From Simmondsia chinensis (lineage: Eukaryota; Streptophyta; Magnoliopsida; Caryophyllales; Simmondsiaceae), in NCBI GenBank assembly GCA_018398585.1, contig JAGTTD010000015.1, positions 5,771,001-5,835,000 of the forward strand: a stretch of DNA of 64,000 bases, written 5' to 3'. Under the pieces are notes generated by a model, which saw only the letters and a program-made list of their open reading frames with translations, searched no databases and had not been told where the DNA came from. Of the stretch, positions 11,053 through 23,134 are shown piece after piece; within the stretch, counting starts at the first letter, position 1; every line of letters starts with the position of its first letter. The translations under genes and the position numbers were made by a program.

Positions 11053-11071
11053 TGATGCCTTTGCCAAGGGA
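11053..11071 (+). promoter_or_regulatory. Degenerate primer binding site
   Basis: TGATGCCTTTGCCAAGGGA, a decayed form of the tRNA-Asp-type PBS (TGGCGCCGTTGCCGGGGA) usual in Athila/Tat elements. Better preserved at 22945 in the second copy. Confidence 0.55.
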
Positions 11072-11164
11072 ATCGGTGGCCAAAGTCAAATTCAGTGATT
11101 AACGAGTCTTTGTTTTCTTTTTCCTTTTGTTTACATTTTTTTTTTTTTTTTTTTATTTTTCTTC

Positions 11165-12670
11165 ATGGCTAAACAAGTTAACCCACAGTTGGTGCTTGTT
11201 GCACCGCGTACGATTGGTGATCACTTTGTCCCTAAATATACAATGCACGAGCCAGAGTTGCATTATCCACAGTGGTTAATGCAAACTTCGAAATTAAGCC
11301 TGAGATCATCAACATGCTTCGCACAATTTATGAGAAGCTGATTGTGAGTCTATATGAGCACCTTGATGCCTGTCCCAAAATTTGCAAAGCATGTTATTAA
11401 TGGAGTGTTTTGCATGAGGGGTGAAATCACATATTTGGGAGGACCTCCAACAAAGATTCTGGGTCAAATTATATCCTAAGGTCAGAACTATGATTGTTAG
11501 ACGTGTTGTATCAATAGCTTTGAGCAAAAACAGCAAGGGCAATTTCATGCGAGTTGGGATAGGTTCAAGAAGCTTCTTAGGAGTTGTCCCCACCAAGGGT
11601 CTCCCAAGTGGGCTCTAATGCAAAATTTTTATGATGGTTTCACTGCATCCAACAAGCAAATAGTGAATACTTCATGCGAGAAGCATTCAACCAACAAGAT
11701 GAGAATGAAGCTTGGACTATTTTCGAGCGTCTTAGTGAAAACTCTCTTGACCAAGCTGCCTTTGCTAGGCTAGTTAGGGGAGGTACTCGTGGTGTCTATG
11801 AAGTAGCACCCAACAATGACATGGCACTTGGGCTAGAAGTGCTTAATAGGAAAATTGATCAGATCATTGCATCTTCGGCCAATCTTACTAACGTGCACGC
11901 AATCAACGCCGCTAAGTCATCGAATAGTGCTAATGGCCTCTGTTCTAGCTCTGACCATTCTGTATTCGACTGTCTTTATGCCTCACAATTTCTTGAATTT
12001 GTACAGGAAGACATTTGTGCTGTGCAGGGCTTGTTAAAGAACAGTTACCCTTATTCGAACACCTACAATCCAGGATGGCGCAAGCACCTGAACTTCTCAT
12101 GGAAATAGAATGTACATTAGAACCCACACACAAGACAACGGAATCCTAGCTTCGTAGGTACCGCACACCCTCTCATCTTTCCAGGAGGGCAAAGGTATAA
12201 TTCTCAATTAAACCCCCTTGTTTACACGCTAACCCCCTCCCCCACCTCTTTGATATTCTTCACAGTTCAAGGAATGTATGCTCTGATTTATGGAGGACAG
12301 TACACAATTCGTTCAGTTTCATTCTCAATTTGTTGCTAAATTAGAGAACCAAATGGGATAGTTGGCTCAAGCACTGAATAGGAGAGAGAAAAGGAGGTTA
12401 CCCTCCGAATAACTCAGAAACCCAACAGGGTCGACTAGTTCTACCCTAACTTGCTCACTCACGAGCAAGTCAAGATTGTGTCAGTGTTAAGGGAGGGAAA
12501 AGTTAGGGATGTGAAGATCAAGGTTCAGAAAGAGAGCATGGATCCCTCTCCCAACTTACCAAAAAAAAAAAAAAAGAGAGAGAAATCCAAAATCCCTCCC
12601 CCATCATTGATGGAGAGGGATCACGAGAAAGGTCATACAAACCTGTCGTACCTCTCTCTTCGGCTTTAGC
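11165..12670 (+). pseudogene. Athila-like gag remnant
   Basis: ATG at 11165, then VAPRTIGDHFVPKYTMHEPE, then frameshifted stretches. Recognisable blocks match the better-kept copy at 23135-24592: NQQDENEAWTIFERLSENSL, YEVAPNNDMALGLEVLNRKI, a knuckle remnant (NGLCSSSDHSVFDC, first Cys lost) and YSNTYNPGWRKH. A later segment reads LTHEQVKIVSVLREGKVRDV followed by a Lys-rich tract encoded by an A run (12562-12576). Stops and frame changes make it non-functional. Confidence 0.7.
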
Positions 12671-12798
12671 TAAACCAAAGGATGTGACCTAAAGAGGGTA
12701 GAGCACATAGACTTGTTTAAGGACATGAAAATCAACTTGTGGTTAATTGATGCCATTAAACACATTCCTATGTATAACAAGTTCCTTAAGGACTTCTA

Positions 12799-13377
12799 GT
12801 GAGAAAGAAGCACGCACAAGCATACATTTCGAAGAAGGACCGATTCACTAAAAAAGTGAGTAGTATTTTGGTGACGAGCATCCCACCCAAGTTTAGAAAT
12901 CCCGGTGTTACGACCCCATGTGTTATTGGGGAGAGTTATACCAGTCGAGCCCTTTTAGATCTAGGGGCGAGTGTAAACCTAATCATGTACTCAGTTTTTC
13001 AAGAATTGGTTAGTGTTACACTTTAGTTGACTGATAGGTCAAAGCACATACCTCACGGGGTGTTGGAAGATGTACTTGTCAAAGTTGAAAAGTTTGTCTT
13101 CCTAGTTGATTTCATTGTTTTAGATATGGACCCCTCCCCTAGGCGAAAGAACAATACTCCTATCATTCTTGGTCGACCATTCCTAGCAACATCTGACGCC
13201 GTAATTCATTGTAGAACGGGAGTGTTAGAGGTTTTTTTTGGAAACCTCAAAGGAAAATTGAATGTCTTCAATATTGCTCGACATCCTGAGACTGAAGATG
13301 AGTTAGAGTGTTACAGGGTTGATGATATTGAGCCTTTGGTAAAGTTGGGTGCACCCGATTCTATCAAAGTGTTGTAG
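12799..13377 (+). pseudogene. Athila-like aspartic protease remnant
   Basis: Reads VTTPCVIGESYTSRALLDLG then ASVNLIMYSVFQEL, a stop at 13024-13026, then DRSKHIPHGVLEDVLVKVEK, FIVLDMD and NNTPIILGRPFLATSDAVIH. This is the retropepsin-type protease of Athila/Tat elements, whose active site is DLGAS. One in-frame stop divides the domain; otherwise it reads through to 13377. Reverse transcriptase and integrase should follow but do not. Confidence 0.75.
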
Positions 13378-14901
13378 TAATGTCCCAATCTGTGTTGATA
13401 ACTGTACATTAATTGATAAGTAATCACGTAAGCATAATAGGATAGAGGTTCGAGACTCCAGTGCTAGCCATGTTTTTCTCCTTAATAGCCACATGTATAG
13501 AAATGCTGTTGGGTTTGGGCATCATCCTTATATGCTCACCTGATTCATTTCAAGGATGTTGTCTCAGATTTTGGTCGACTTTGAGTTCTATATCGCATCG
13601 GGTTGGAGACATTAAACTTAGCGCTCCTGAGAGGCAACCCAGCCTACTTTCGTTTTGTGATTTAACTTAATTTTCTGATTGATCTCTCTTTCTTTTTCAG
13701 GACTCTTTGTTACTCCTATCGTTGATTACTTTGTTTCTCAGATGTAGTAAGTGCTTGTGTTCTTAAATTTTTCCTAACGCTTTTAATAAATTGACTTGGT
13801 CAATTTGTCTTGATTTGTCTTATTGTATAGCTCTGTCTCTTCGCATGCCAGTTTAGAATGTCCTTCGCCACGCCAAGCTTAGTCGATTGTATTGAATCAG
13901 TGTACCCGACTATTCAAGTTGTCTTTTTTCCTTCCCTTGCCTTCATTAATTTCTATATTTGTTGCATTAATGACAATGCAAGGTTTAGGTTTGGGAATGG
14001 CATGAGTAGTTTGAACTTTTGCTTGTCATTTTGGCATTATTTAATTAAATTAGTTGAACTTTTGCATGATTAGCAGTGAACTAATGTGAATTAAATTGAG
14101 TTCAAATTTGAAAAGTTTCAAGAAATTTTAAACTTTATGCCATATGGTTATTTCCAAAATCTACTATTGTATTCACTATTTTTCCTTAAAACTGGTTTGA
14201 GTGTTTATATCGTTCGCTCTCTATTTTGTACAAACCCCACATATTAAGCTGTATTATTATGAATAATTTTAGGATTTGGAACCTGAGCACCTTACTCTTA
14301 AAAGTGAGAAATCACCAATCTATTTCTTTCTATTGGATTCATTCTTAAAACCCAAAAAAAAAAAAAAAAAAAGAAGAAGAAGAAAAGGAAAAAAAATAAA
14401 GAGGTGGTACCAATGCCTGTTGTAACCCGGTAAGCACCCATGACTTGTTGGTTCTTGTAGCCCTTGTGTCTCAAGAAAATAAACCCGTAGGAATGTTTTA
14501 ACACCTGGTACCCTGAGCCAATTGGATTGGGAGCTGCTGGTCAAAAGCTCACTACACGGACCACAAGGAAAGTTTAAGAAGAATCAACTTCTCTAAGTCA
14601 TCTTAATAAGCACTACTGTCGAATTTGAGTAAGATATTCTTCTAACGTATGTGCTAGTTACAGCTTATGTTGTTAATTCCTTTGACTCAAGCCATTAGGT
14701 CCGAGGAGTGCTCTTTACTTGGTGCCTTGAGCTAACTGGATCAGGAGTCATAAACTAAAAACTCGCTACATGGGTATTAGGGAGACACGCCTAACTACAA
14801 GTTACTTCAAAAGAAAAAAAAGGGAGAAAGAGAAGACAAGACTTGAGATTCTTTTTTTTTTTGTTTAGGAGTAATTTATTAGAAGACTCGCTACATGGGT
14901 T
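13378..14901 (+). other. 3' untranslated part of Athila-like element 1, without pol
   Basis: No RT, RNase H or integrase similarity. A segment at about 13613-13645 (AGCGCTCCTGAGAGGCAACC) resembles the conserved GCGCTx..GGGAGGCAACCC phrase downstream of Athila/Tat coding regions. A-rich (14352-14395) and T-rich (14852-14862) tracts follow. No second copy of the 5' LTR was found, so the 3' LTR appears to be absent. Confidence 0.5.
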
Positions 14902-14986
14902 GTGTTCAGTCGTAAAGATGAACCGCAAACAAAGTCGACTTTGGATCTGCCAGTATTTTGGTGGATTCAATGGTGTACCGGGTCTT
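14902..14986 (+). repeat. ~85-bp flanking repeat, right copy
   Basis: Matches 9489-9570 (AAAGATGAACCGCAAACAAA, then GGTGGATTCAATGGTGTACC, GGGTCTT). The Athila-like element lies exactly between the two copies. Confidence 0.7.
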
Positions 14987-16241
14987 TCTTAAGAGTCGGA
15001 TGAATTTGGCTTCATGTTTTTCTCCAATTGGTGTTGCGCCGCTATAAATTTGAGTTTTTAAGGTTCATTTCACTTTTGTACATATGGTTGTCTTATTTTT
15101 TGTGAGTTATTGGGTTTCGGGGTTGGGGGATGCCTTCCTTGTTGGTTGAGTGCTTGAGGTTCTTATGTGCTTCGAGGAAGGTGGGAGGTTGATGATTCGG
15201 GAACATGGGTGGTTTGTTTCTTCTAGGTTTCTGTGGTTATGAAATGGTGGTGGTCTTAAGTGTTGGTTGAGGGGTATGGATGGTTGATGTCGTTTGGTGG
15301 TCCATGGAGGCGCGGAAGTGGTATTCTCTCTTGGCATGAATAATACACGTGTCGGCGTCTTATGATGGCCTAGAACAGTGCAAGGGTTGTGGTCTTTTGG
15401 TGGAGATAAAGAGTAGTACCCTTGTTTGTTTATGGTACTCAAGGGTGGTGTTGTGCTTGTGTTTCAAGTGTAGCGGGCATTGGAGAGGCATTGCCATGGG
15501 TTGTTCTTTCGTTCGATTATTAGGTGTCGCTATGAAATAGGAGTCGATCTGGCCTGGTGCAATAACAATCTGGTGTGGTGGACTGCGTTGTTATCAATAA
15601 GGTGTTATTCGCTTATGATGTTGTTCGGTGATGAGCTTGTGGTCATGAATATTAAGAGTACATAAAAAGTATCATTTTGGAGTTCGTTGTTATCTGGTCT
15701 AGTAACATGGTGATGTAGTGGAGGTATTCGGTTAGCTGTTTTATGCATGTCCATGGTTTCTAACAGGTTCCAAGGGTGTGCTACGATGGAAGTGAGCGTG
15801 CCTTGGCCCAGTGGAAAATCGAAAAGATGATAGACAACATCAGGATCACATTAGGAGACTTATCAGGGGTGCTTTGCTTTGGTTCGGAATCCATTTTATG
15901 GGGATATTCTTTTTTATCTTGTATTTTTCTTATTTCTATGTTGCTTGCGCTTCACGCATGCGTTTTAGCCTAGGCCCGCTCATGCTGTTGTGCCTATTTT
16001 GTATTGTGCTTTTTCTCGCTAATTATCAAAAGAATAAGAGACTAGCAAAGTAAATAACCTTCACTAAATTGTGTTTCTAATTATATATTGTACAAATTTA
16101 TTAACTTACAAATAGATATTCTTTATATTGATAAAGTGATTATAAATTTCCTTAGTGTGGCAACTACTGGGAAGAAAAATATGGGTCCTCCGTTGATTTT
16201 TTTTTTTTTTTTTTTGGAAAAAAGAATAAGACTACAGGTAA
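14987..16241. other. Unclassified, probably repetitive sequence
   Basis: GT-rich on the plus strand to about 16060, then AT-rich, with a T run at 16199-16215. No protein family was recognised in any frame. It adjoins the 85-bp repeat and may belong to the same old element as 9200-9570. Confidence 0.3.
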
Positions 16242-16791
16242 GGGTGTAAACGAATCGAACGTTCGATGAACTACTCATATTCGAAATCGATTAGGGCTCA
16301 TTCGTGTTCATTATGAGGGCTCGATAGCTTATCGAGCCGAGTTTGAGCAGGCTTGATAAGCTTAACGAGCCGTGTTCGAACAGTATTGCTCACGAACAGT
16401 TTGATAAGGGCTCGATAAGAGCTCGTTAAGGGGCTCGATATCAGTTCGTTAAAGGCTCGATATCAGCCGGATAATAGTTGGTATTGGTTCAAAAATGGTT
16501 CGATAATGGCTCGATAATAACTTAAAAAGCTCGGCTTGTTAATGAGCTCGACTTGATTGCGAGCTTGGCTCTGTTTTAAACTCGATTGGGCTCGATAATG
16601 AGCTCGACTCGGCTCGATAAGCCTAACGAGCCGAGCGTCGAGCACACTACATTCTTATCGAACCGAGTTCGAACAAGGGTTAGAAATGCTTGATAAGAGC
16701 TCTGCTCGAACTCGAGCTCGATAAGCCTTATCGAACTCGAGTTCGAATAAGGGGATGCTCGGCTCGGCTCGGCTCGGCTCGTTTACACCCC
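16242..16791. repeat. GCTCGATAA-rich inverted-repeat element, copy A
   Basis: Ends GGGTGTAAACGA (16242-16253) and TCGTTTACACCCC (16779-16791) are inverted repeats. The interior is built of variants of GAGCTCGATAA/TTATCGAGCTC and GGCTCGTTAAG, finishing in a (GGCTC)n run (16758-16780). No target duplication was found here. Copy B is at 54563-55153. Confidence 0.65.
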
Positions 16792-17371
16792 AGTATTGAA
16801 TGATGAAAATATTTAAATACTATCTTTTATGGTTTAATTATTTTTTTAATAATGAATGTTCAAATTATATACATATATACTATATTTTATTTTTTTCTAA
16901 ATATCATGTGTGTATTTAGTTCATACATCGGATATATGTAAACGTACTTAAATTGCTAAAATTAAGGAAAAGAGCACCCATTTATGCATATATAATAAAA
17001 TATTATTAGATTATAAAAATATAATCAATTTAATATTAATTTTTTATAACATATTGATTATGTAACACACCAATGCTACATAAATTAGGTCTATTATATG
17101 ATTATGTTTTTAACAAAGAAATAATTTTACTTACTTTATTTGTAGTGAATATACAAATCGAGTGGAGATTAAAAGGGTTTAAAATTACCCTTTTAACCAA
17201 CCATTAATGGCCATAATTTATTGAAAAAAATACCCTCAAAATTTATGTAATTAACACAAAATGTTTTATATATAATTTTTGGTAAATTATACTTTAGTAT
17301 TATAAAGTCTGGTGAAATTATTTTAGGTAATACTGTCATACATTAGAATGATTTTCTTTTCGATAATTAGC
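16792..17371. other. AT-rich intergenic sequence
   Basis: No gene, RNA or repeat family recognised. Confidence 0.4.
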
Positions 17372-17830
17372 TGTTAAGAAATGCAACAACTAAACACGAT
17401 AAAAGATTTAATGAGAAAACAAAATAAAACACACAGATTTACGTGGTTTAGTCAAAATGCCTACATCCATGGAGTTGCAGGAAGATTTTATTACTTTGAA
17501 ATTGTTACATAGAGTTTTCTTCCAATTCTCTCAAACTTTGGAACCCGATTTATATAGGTGTACGTAAGAAACCCTAATCTGTGCAACGGAGATCACAAAA
17601 AAAAAAGCCCCGGGCCTCGACCTAGGCCCAAATCAAGCCTAAAATTTTTTTTTCGAGTGCCCCACCCCCAGACCCCTATAGAGTCAATGAGCATTGGCCA
17701 GTCCTTGGAGTGGAAGATCGGGCCAAGCTCCACACAAGAAGCCCAACATTATCGAGTGCACTTACAATACAAAAGGATCGCACACGAGAAAGCAAGGCCC
17801 ACAAGAAACACAAAACACCAGAAAAGGTAA
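17372..17830 (-). repeat. LTR-like fragment
   Basis: Begins TGTTAAGAAATGCAACAACT and carries GATTTACGTGGTTTAGTC, phrases common in plant LTR/TRIM ends. On the minus strand a TATATAAA box lies near 17550. No partner LTR, PBS or target duplication was seen, so this is a tentative solo LTR. Confidence 0.35.
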
Positions 17831-19147
17831 TGACATGCATCGGATTTTAGACTGAAAAATTATTTTAATCATAACCGATAGACCAAAAAAACCGACAAAT
17901 TGTGGACTAAAAAACTAAGTCACCGAATATCGAGGTACAAATTAGATTTATGTGGGATCTGGCTTCTATGGTTTAAGTTGGGAGGGGAAGATGATTATGT
18001 TGCTGTAGGTACGTATGAGTTTTGGGAACTTTTTTGAAGATTTTGAGGTAATTTAGATTAAATCCCCTAATAATATATTGTCCTTAAAATTATCAAAAAT
18101 CCAAAAAGGTGATGTCTCAAATCTAAATCTACTGATTTGTGCCACTAAAGTTACCAAAGCGATTTGCTCTGTGTTTATGGGGATAGGAGAGCACTAATCA
18201 GGTCACACACACATGTATTACTATGAGTACACTCTTTTCCCATAATTAGCGAAAAGTCTTGAAATACAAAAGCCGACATCTCAAAAAAGTGGGATCCGAA
18301 AATCACAACAAAGTGCAACTGCAATAGAAAAAGGCAAAGCAAAAAACAAGAACAAAATAGCAAAAACAACCGGCAAAAACTAAAACCTAAGGTAACAAGA
18401 ATCATGCTGGAAGTTCTCAGGCTGCCGTGTACTGACCCCTGTTCGGTCCACCTTTTGATGCAATCGGTATTAAGCAATTTCATCAGGAGAGTAAGGAAAT
18501 ACATCATACCAAGCCTTAATCCAGTAATACTATTTTGAATCTGATATTCCATAATTTTTCCTTCTTACATCAATTGTCATTCGTAAATGGGTTAGAATTT
18601 AAAAAGGTATTGAACTATACCTCAAATAATTTTTTTGACATTTAACTCTTCAATAATAAAAGAAAAATATTGAACACTCATATAGGAATTAATTTGGAGT
18701 TGAATATAGGAATTAATTTAGAATTGTATAATTAAAGGGAATAAATTTAGCATTATAGATATATATTTAATATATATAATCCATTTTTTAATAATTTAAT
18801 ATATTTTATGATATACATTAGGATTAAATTAGAGTTCTTTATATAAAATATTCTCGTATTTCGTGTAATGGGTCAATTTAGCCCTTTTGCTTTTAAATGT
18901 ATGAGCTTAGTCCTCCTACAAGTTAATAACATATTTTTTAATCATTTGATCACATTAGACGCAAAATCAAATGCGAACACACTTTTTATCGATTCACTTG
19001 TGACCCAACCGTTAAACAATTTTTCACCACATTGGCAATAATTTTTCTATAGTACTAAAATCAAAATTAGGCAAATTAAAAATTAATTTAGCCTAATTAA
19101 ACTCACTTGCGACCCAGCCAGTAAAAAACTACATCAATTTTTTTTTA
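17831..19147. other. AT-rich intergenic sequence with MITE scraps
   Basis: 17845-17940 has TTTTAGACTGAAAAATTATTTT and related phrases shared with the MITE at 26583-29106. The rest is AT-rich without recognisable genes. The open stretch at 18175-18552 (minus) has no family signal. Confidence 0.35.
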
Positions 19148-19244
19148 AATGGTAAAAACAGGAAACATCATCCTTAAGCCTTCCACCTAAGCGAGGGATG
19201 ACCCAAGGCCTCGGCTGTAGAAATAAGGAGAGTAATGGACAGCA

Positions 19245-19823
19245 CTATCTCCTCCACCTGAAACCCCATTCTTCTGTAGCTCTCACTGGCCAAAAATTTG
19301 TTGATCTGTTTGCTTCTCTGAAAATGTGGGAGTACTTGATATGATCTAAATTATTACTGACGTTTCTGATCTCGTTCACAATGGTTTTAATGTCACTTGG
19401 CTCCAGAAAGTCGCTCTGCAGGGCGTTAATAACCACTTTGCTATCACCTTCAAGAACTACCTTCGTCGCACCCTTATTTAATGCTTTATAGAGCCCATCC
19501 CTCGCTCCAACAGCTTCGGCAACAATAATCGACGCATTTCCAAGTTTCCTAGATACTGCAGCAATGATATTTCCTTTTGAATCCCAAATAATAAATCTCG
19601 ACGCTGCTTTGTTAGAACGTTTGGAGCCATCGAAATTGACCTTCGACCAACCTTGTTCAGGAGGGGTCCAAGCCACCCACTTGTCAAAACACTTTCTCGT
19701 CTTGGCCTTCTGACCTCCTGAATCCTTCTCCTCCTCAAGCGTATTGCGGAAATCCCATTCGAGGACCGAAATCTTAGCGCGGTTGATCGGTAAGGCAGGA
19801 CTCAGCTTTTCCCCTTTAAACAA
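19245..19823 (-). pseudogene. L1 RNase H domain
   Basis: Reads WTPPEQGWSKVNFDGS with the first catalytic Asp, AEAVGARDGLYKAL with Glu, LEGDSKVVINALQS with Asp, then SHIFREAN in place of the usual H-x-REAN motif. The D-E-D acidic residues remain. About 192 codons are open, ending soon after the domain as in other plant L1 elements. Without the rest of ORF2 it is not functional as a LINE protein. Confidence 0.75.
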
Positions 19824-20034
19824 AGTGGCATTCCTACCTGTCTAAATATGCCAACAGAGCAAGATAAACTTATCGGTGTTATTTTTTCCTTTCCTTTGTC
19901 TCATCTCTTCAACCAAACTTGGGTTTATCTTGCAGCAATGGCATCCACTTAGAGACTACTGCTAGATTCCAAATGTCTATTGCCCATGGACAATTTAGAA
20001 GGATATGCGACACATCTTCATTCCTACTCCCACA

Positions 20035-20430
20035 TCAGACGCAACAACACTCCCTTTCCGGAAGGCGCTTTCTCATCTGATTCCCCATTGCTAAATAACC
20101 ATTTAAAGCTTGCCACATGAAAACTTTAATCTTGGGTGGTACATCCAAATTCCAAATCCAACGAAACTCCCAACCATTTCTGTCCTTCCAGTTAAGATTA
20201 TGTGCTAGCCACATAGCTGACATAACACTAAACTCCCATGAGCTTGTGAAACCCCAGCACAGCTGGTCCTCCACTAGCGTCCTAGGAATTGGAATTCCTA
20301 AAATATTATTCAAACAGTTGGGATCCACTGTCCTTTCCAACTTTTCTCCATTCCATTCTCCTTCAGAGATAAAGTCCGCCACCTTAAGCGATACATCCAC
20401 TGCACCCTCATCACCACTCCTTGTAGCCAA
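20035..20430 (-). pseudogene. L1 zf-RVT domain
   Basis: Reads WKDRNGWEFRWIWNLDVPPK, then IKVFMWQALNGYLAMGNQMR and KRLPERECCCV. This is the W-K-..P-KIK-F-W....L.T...L..R segment between RT and RNase H in plant L1 ORF2. Frame breaks separate it from both neighbours. Confidence 0.7.
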
Positions 20431-20541
20431 AAGAGGACCATCATTGACCCACCAGTCAAGCTAGAAGTTCACATTAGTCCCATTTCCGATTTTCCATTTT
20501 AGGCCTTTCTTTAGAAGCGGTCTAACAACCAGAATTTCCTT

Positions 20542-21397
20542 CTAGGCCGGAGAGTCCGTGCTCTTCCCTCTGTACTCAAACAACCCCCCTTTCTTTAAAT
20601 ATCTCCCTTTAACTACATTAACCCACAGATTATCTTTTTCTTTAATAATCTTCCAGCCTAGCTTGCACAGGAAAGCAAGATTAACCTCTTCCAGTCTGCG
20701 GAGTCCTAATCCTCCTGCTCCTATGGGCCAACATGTCTTTCCCCAAGCCGCAAGATTTAGCCCCTTTCTGTCAATGGTATTCCAAAAGAACTGTCTACAC
20801 AAGCTATCCCCCTTCTTACAGACCTTCTTAGGCAGCCTGAAATACTGCATGATGTGACTGGGCATTGTCTCTAAGGAGGCCTGGATGAGCTTAGCTCTCC
20901 CCGCCTTAGACAGCTTCCCAGCCTTCCAAGTGGAAATCCTAGCATCCATCTTGCCTACTAAGTCACTAGCAACCTGTGAGAGAAATCTATTTGGTCCAAA
21001 CATACAGCCTAGATATCTCCCCAACGCGCTACCCCCCGGGATTCCTAGAATATCACAGATGTGTTTTCTTTGGTGTCTATTCAAATTTGAAGAGAAAAGA
21101 GCTGAGGATTTCGTCCTATTAGCCACCAGGCCTGAGTCCTCGTAAAATTGACTAACTGTCCTATAGAGCCCTGCGCGGCCTTCACACTCGTGTCACAGAA
21201 AAGAAGGCAGTCATTTGTAAAGAACAGACAAGGGATTGCCCTTGTTCTTCTGGCAATCTAGACCCCAATCCCTGATTCTTTTCTCCAAACTCAGAGTCTG
21301 CAGGTTAGACGCTAAAACTTCAAGACAAAGGATGAAGAGGTACGACGATAAGGGGTCACCTTGTCGCAACCCTCTAGATGGGGCATACCATACATGA
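20542..21397 (-). pseudogene. L1 reverse transcriptase, C-terminal part
   Basis: Starts at PSRGLRQGDPLSSYLF (RT motif B, about 21340-21385). At about 21205-21240 the catalytic FADD motif reads FFTND, with the first Asp changed to Asn. A frameshift follows at about 21150, then a 194-codon open stretch: GRYLGCMFG, AGKLSKAGRAKLIQASLE, MPSHIMQYFRLPKKVC, FFWNTIDRKG, GGLGLRRLEEVNLAFLCK. The changed motif and frameshift make it inactive. Confidence 0.75.
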
Positions 21398-22939
21398 TGA
21401 TGTACCTTATATTTACATATTTTATTTCTCATTCTCACAACAAATTTGGCTTTTACATGTGTGTTTTATTGTAATCTAGGTACATTTAGGCTTGGACTGC
21501 AACAGAACAAACAAAGGTTGAAAAATGGCATGATCAAGTGTAATTGAGACATATTTGAAGACTATTATAAGAAACCCGACCTTATGTGTGAACAAAGTAC
21601 TCATTGGGTCAAGATTCAGTCGAAAAGAGTCTTTTCTTGGGTGTGTGGATTGATTGACCATGCATTTGGCAATCATTCAAGCTCAAAACGTGCAAAAGGT
21701 TAAAGAATAGTATTTATGACCCAACAATTTGCCAATCCACTAAAGAAACCATTAGGGTCATGTAGCTCTCTTTGAGAGCTTCGATTTGGCATATAATTTG
21801 GCATGTAACTCCTTACGGATCAAAAGTTACGCTCCTAAGTTAACTACGCAATCTGTCAACGGGTGGCCGATCGATCGGCTGATTCGGCCGATCGATCAGG
21901 GGGGCATCTGGACGTACCCTAAACTGGGATATGGACGGCTACCCATTCTTCATCCCTAAACAAAAGAGTCTACTCCTCCATAGGAGTTTTACAAATTATT
22001 AAAATCAATAAAGAAAGAAACAATGGAAAAAACTAGGAAACTGAGACTTCCCCAATTTGCATTGATGTTGATCCAAGCTTTGATCCTTCCAGCACTTCGA
22101 CAACCTGCACTTCGGCATTTAAGAACCTCTTAGATCTCGTAGCGGCTTCGAGAAGGAGAGGAGGAGAGGAGATGCAGCTAAAAGATGGGAAAATAGGTCT
22201 CCCCCTCTCTATTTGTGTGTGGATGTGGCCATGATAAGATCTCTAGATTATTAGCATTCGTGTACGAGCTTGTAGCCTAGACCATAACATAACTAGTTTT
22301 TCACATGTGGTCAATGTTGAGGTTGTACCCAACTCTGAATACAATCTTTTGTACAAATTAATACTTAATTAGGAGTGATAAAGGAATTTGTTAGTGCTAT
22401 TGAAATAATCTATGCAACTCCTACGGTGGTAAGATGGGTTATGCCTTTAGACTAGTTTATTACTTTAAGCTCTAACTTAAGTATTAATTCGGGTTTAATA
22501 TTGAATTGAGCAAGAAAGGAATTAAGTAGTGCTAATGAGATAACCTATGCTACACGTAGGATGATATGATAGGTTATTCTTTCATACTAATTCATTACCC
22601 TAAGCCATAATTTAAATATTAACCCACACTTAGTGCTTGTAGATTCAACCATCTAAATCATTGTTATAGTATAATATAATGATGGGATACGTGTAAAGTT
22701 ATTATGAATTCATTCCCTAAACTAACCTCAATTGAATTGATACTTTACTATAAATTTATTGCTTTGTTTAGTTAACTGTCTAAATAATCAACAAAACCCA
22801 AAAATTCAATCGCTCATTAATAGCTAAATCCGACTTAACTGCCATTCCCTATGGATACGCCCTGTATACCTGATTTAGCTATGGCGATCTCGTATACTTG
22901 CAAGTATACGGTTTTAAAACACCTTCTAAAGTCACATCA
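21398..22939 (+). repeat. 5' LTR of Athila-like element 2
   Basis: About 1.54 kb, TGATGT...ACATCA ends as at 9571-11046, with long similarity between the two. It abuts the broken L1 directly. GATCGATC-type motifs again lie in the middle (about 21868-21898). Confidence 0.7.
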
Positions 22940-22944
22940 ATTTT

Positions 22945-22963
22945 TGGCACCATTTTCGGGGAA
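22945..22963 (+). promoter_or_regulatory. Primer binding site (tRNA-Asp type)
   Basis: TGGCACCATTTTCGGGGAA, five bases after the LTR end, close to the TGGCGCCGTTGCCGGGGA of Athila/Tat elements. The best-preserved PBS of this family here. Confidence 0.65.
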
Positions 22964-23134
22964 TCAGTAAGCTAAGTTGATTTCGGAATTAACGATTTTT
23001 TTTTTTGTTTAAGAAAAAACTCTAAATGAATAAAAAAAAAACTTTATTTATTTTTACTTTATTTTTCTCTTTTTTTCTTCTCATTTATTTTATTTATTTA
23101 TTTGTTTTTAAATATTATTATTTTTCCCCCCATT

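Larger units (their letters stand above)
19148..21397 (-). mobile_element. 5'-truncated L1 LINE (C-terminal half of ORF2)
   Basis: The minus strand reads RT C-terminal part, zinc-ribbon-like zf-RVT domain, then RNase H, the plant L1 order. A T run (19139-19147) on the plus strand is the poly(A) tail. The right side ends at the Athila-like LTR at 21398, so the 5' part of ORF2, the endonuclease and ORF1 are absent. Confidence 0.8.

Noticed and set aside
16463..16645. Open frames inside the GCTCGATAA elements (also 54877-55119)
   Set aside because: Similar frames come only from the repeated word; no protein family resembles them.
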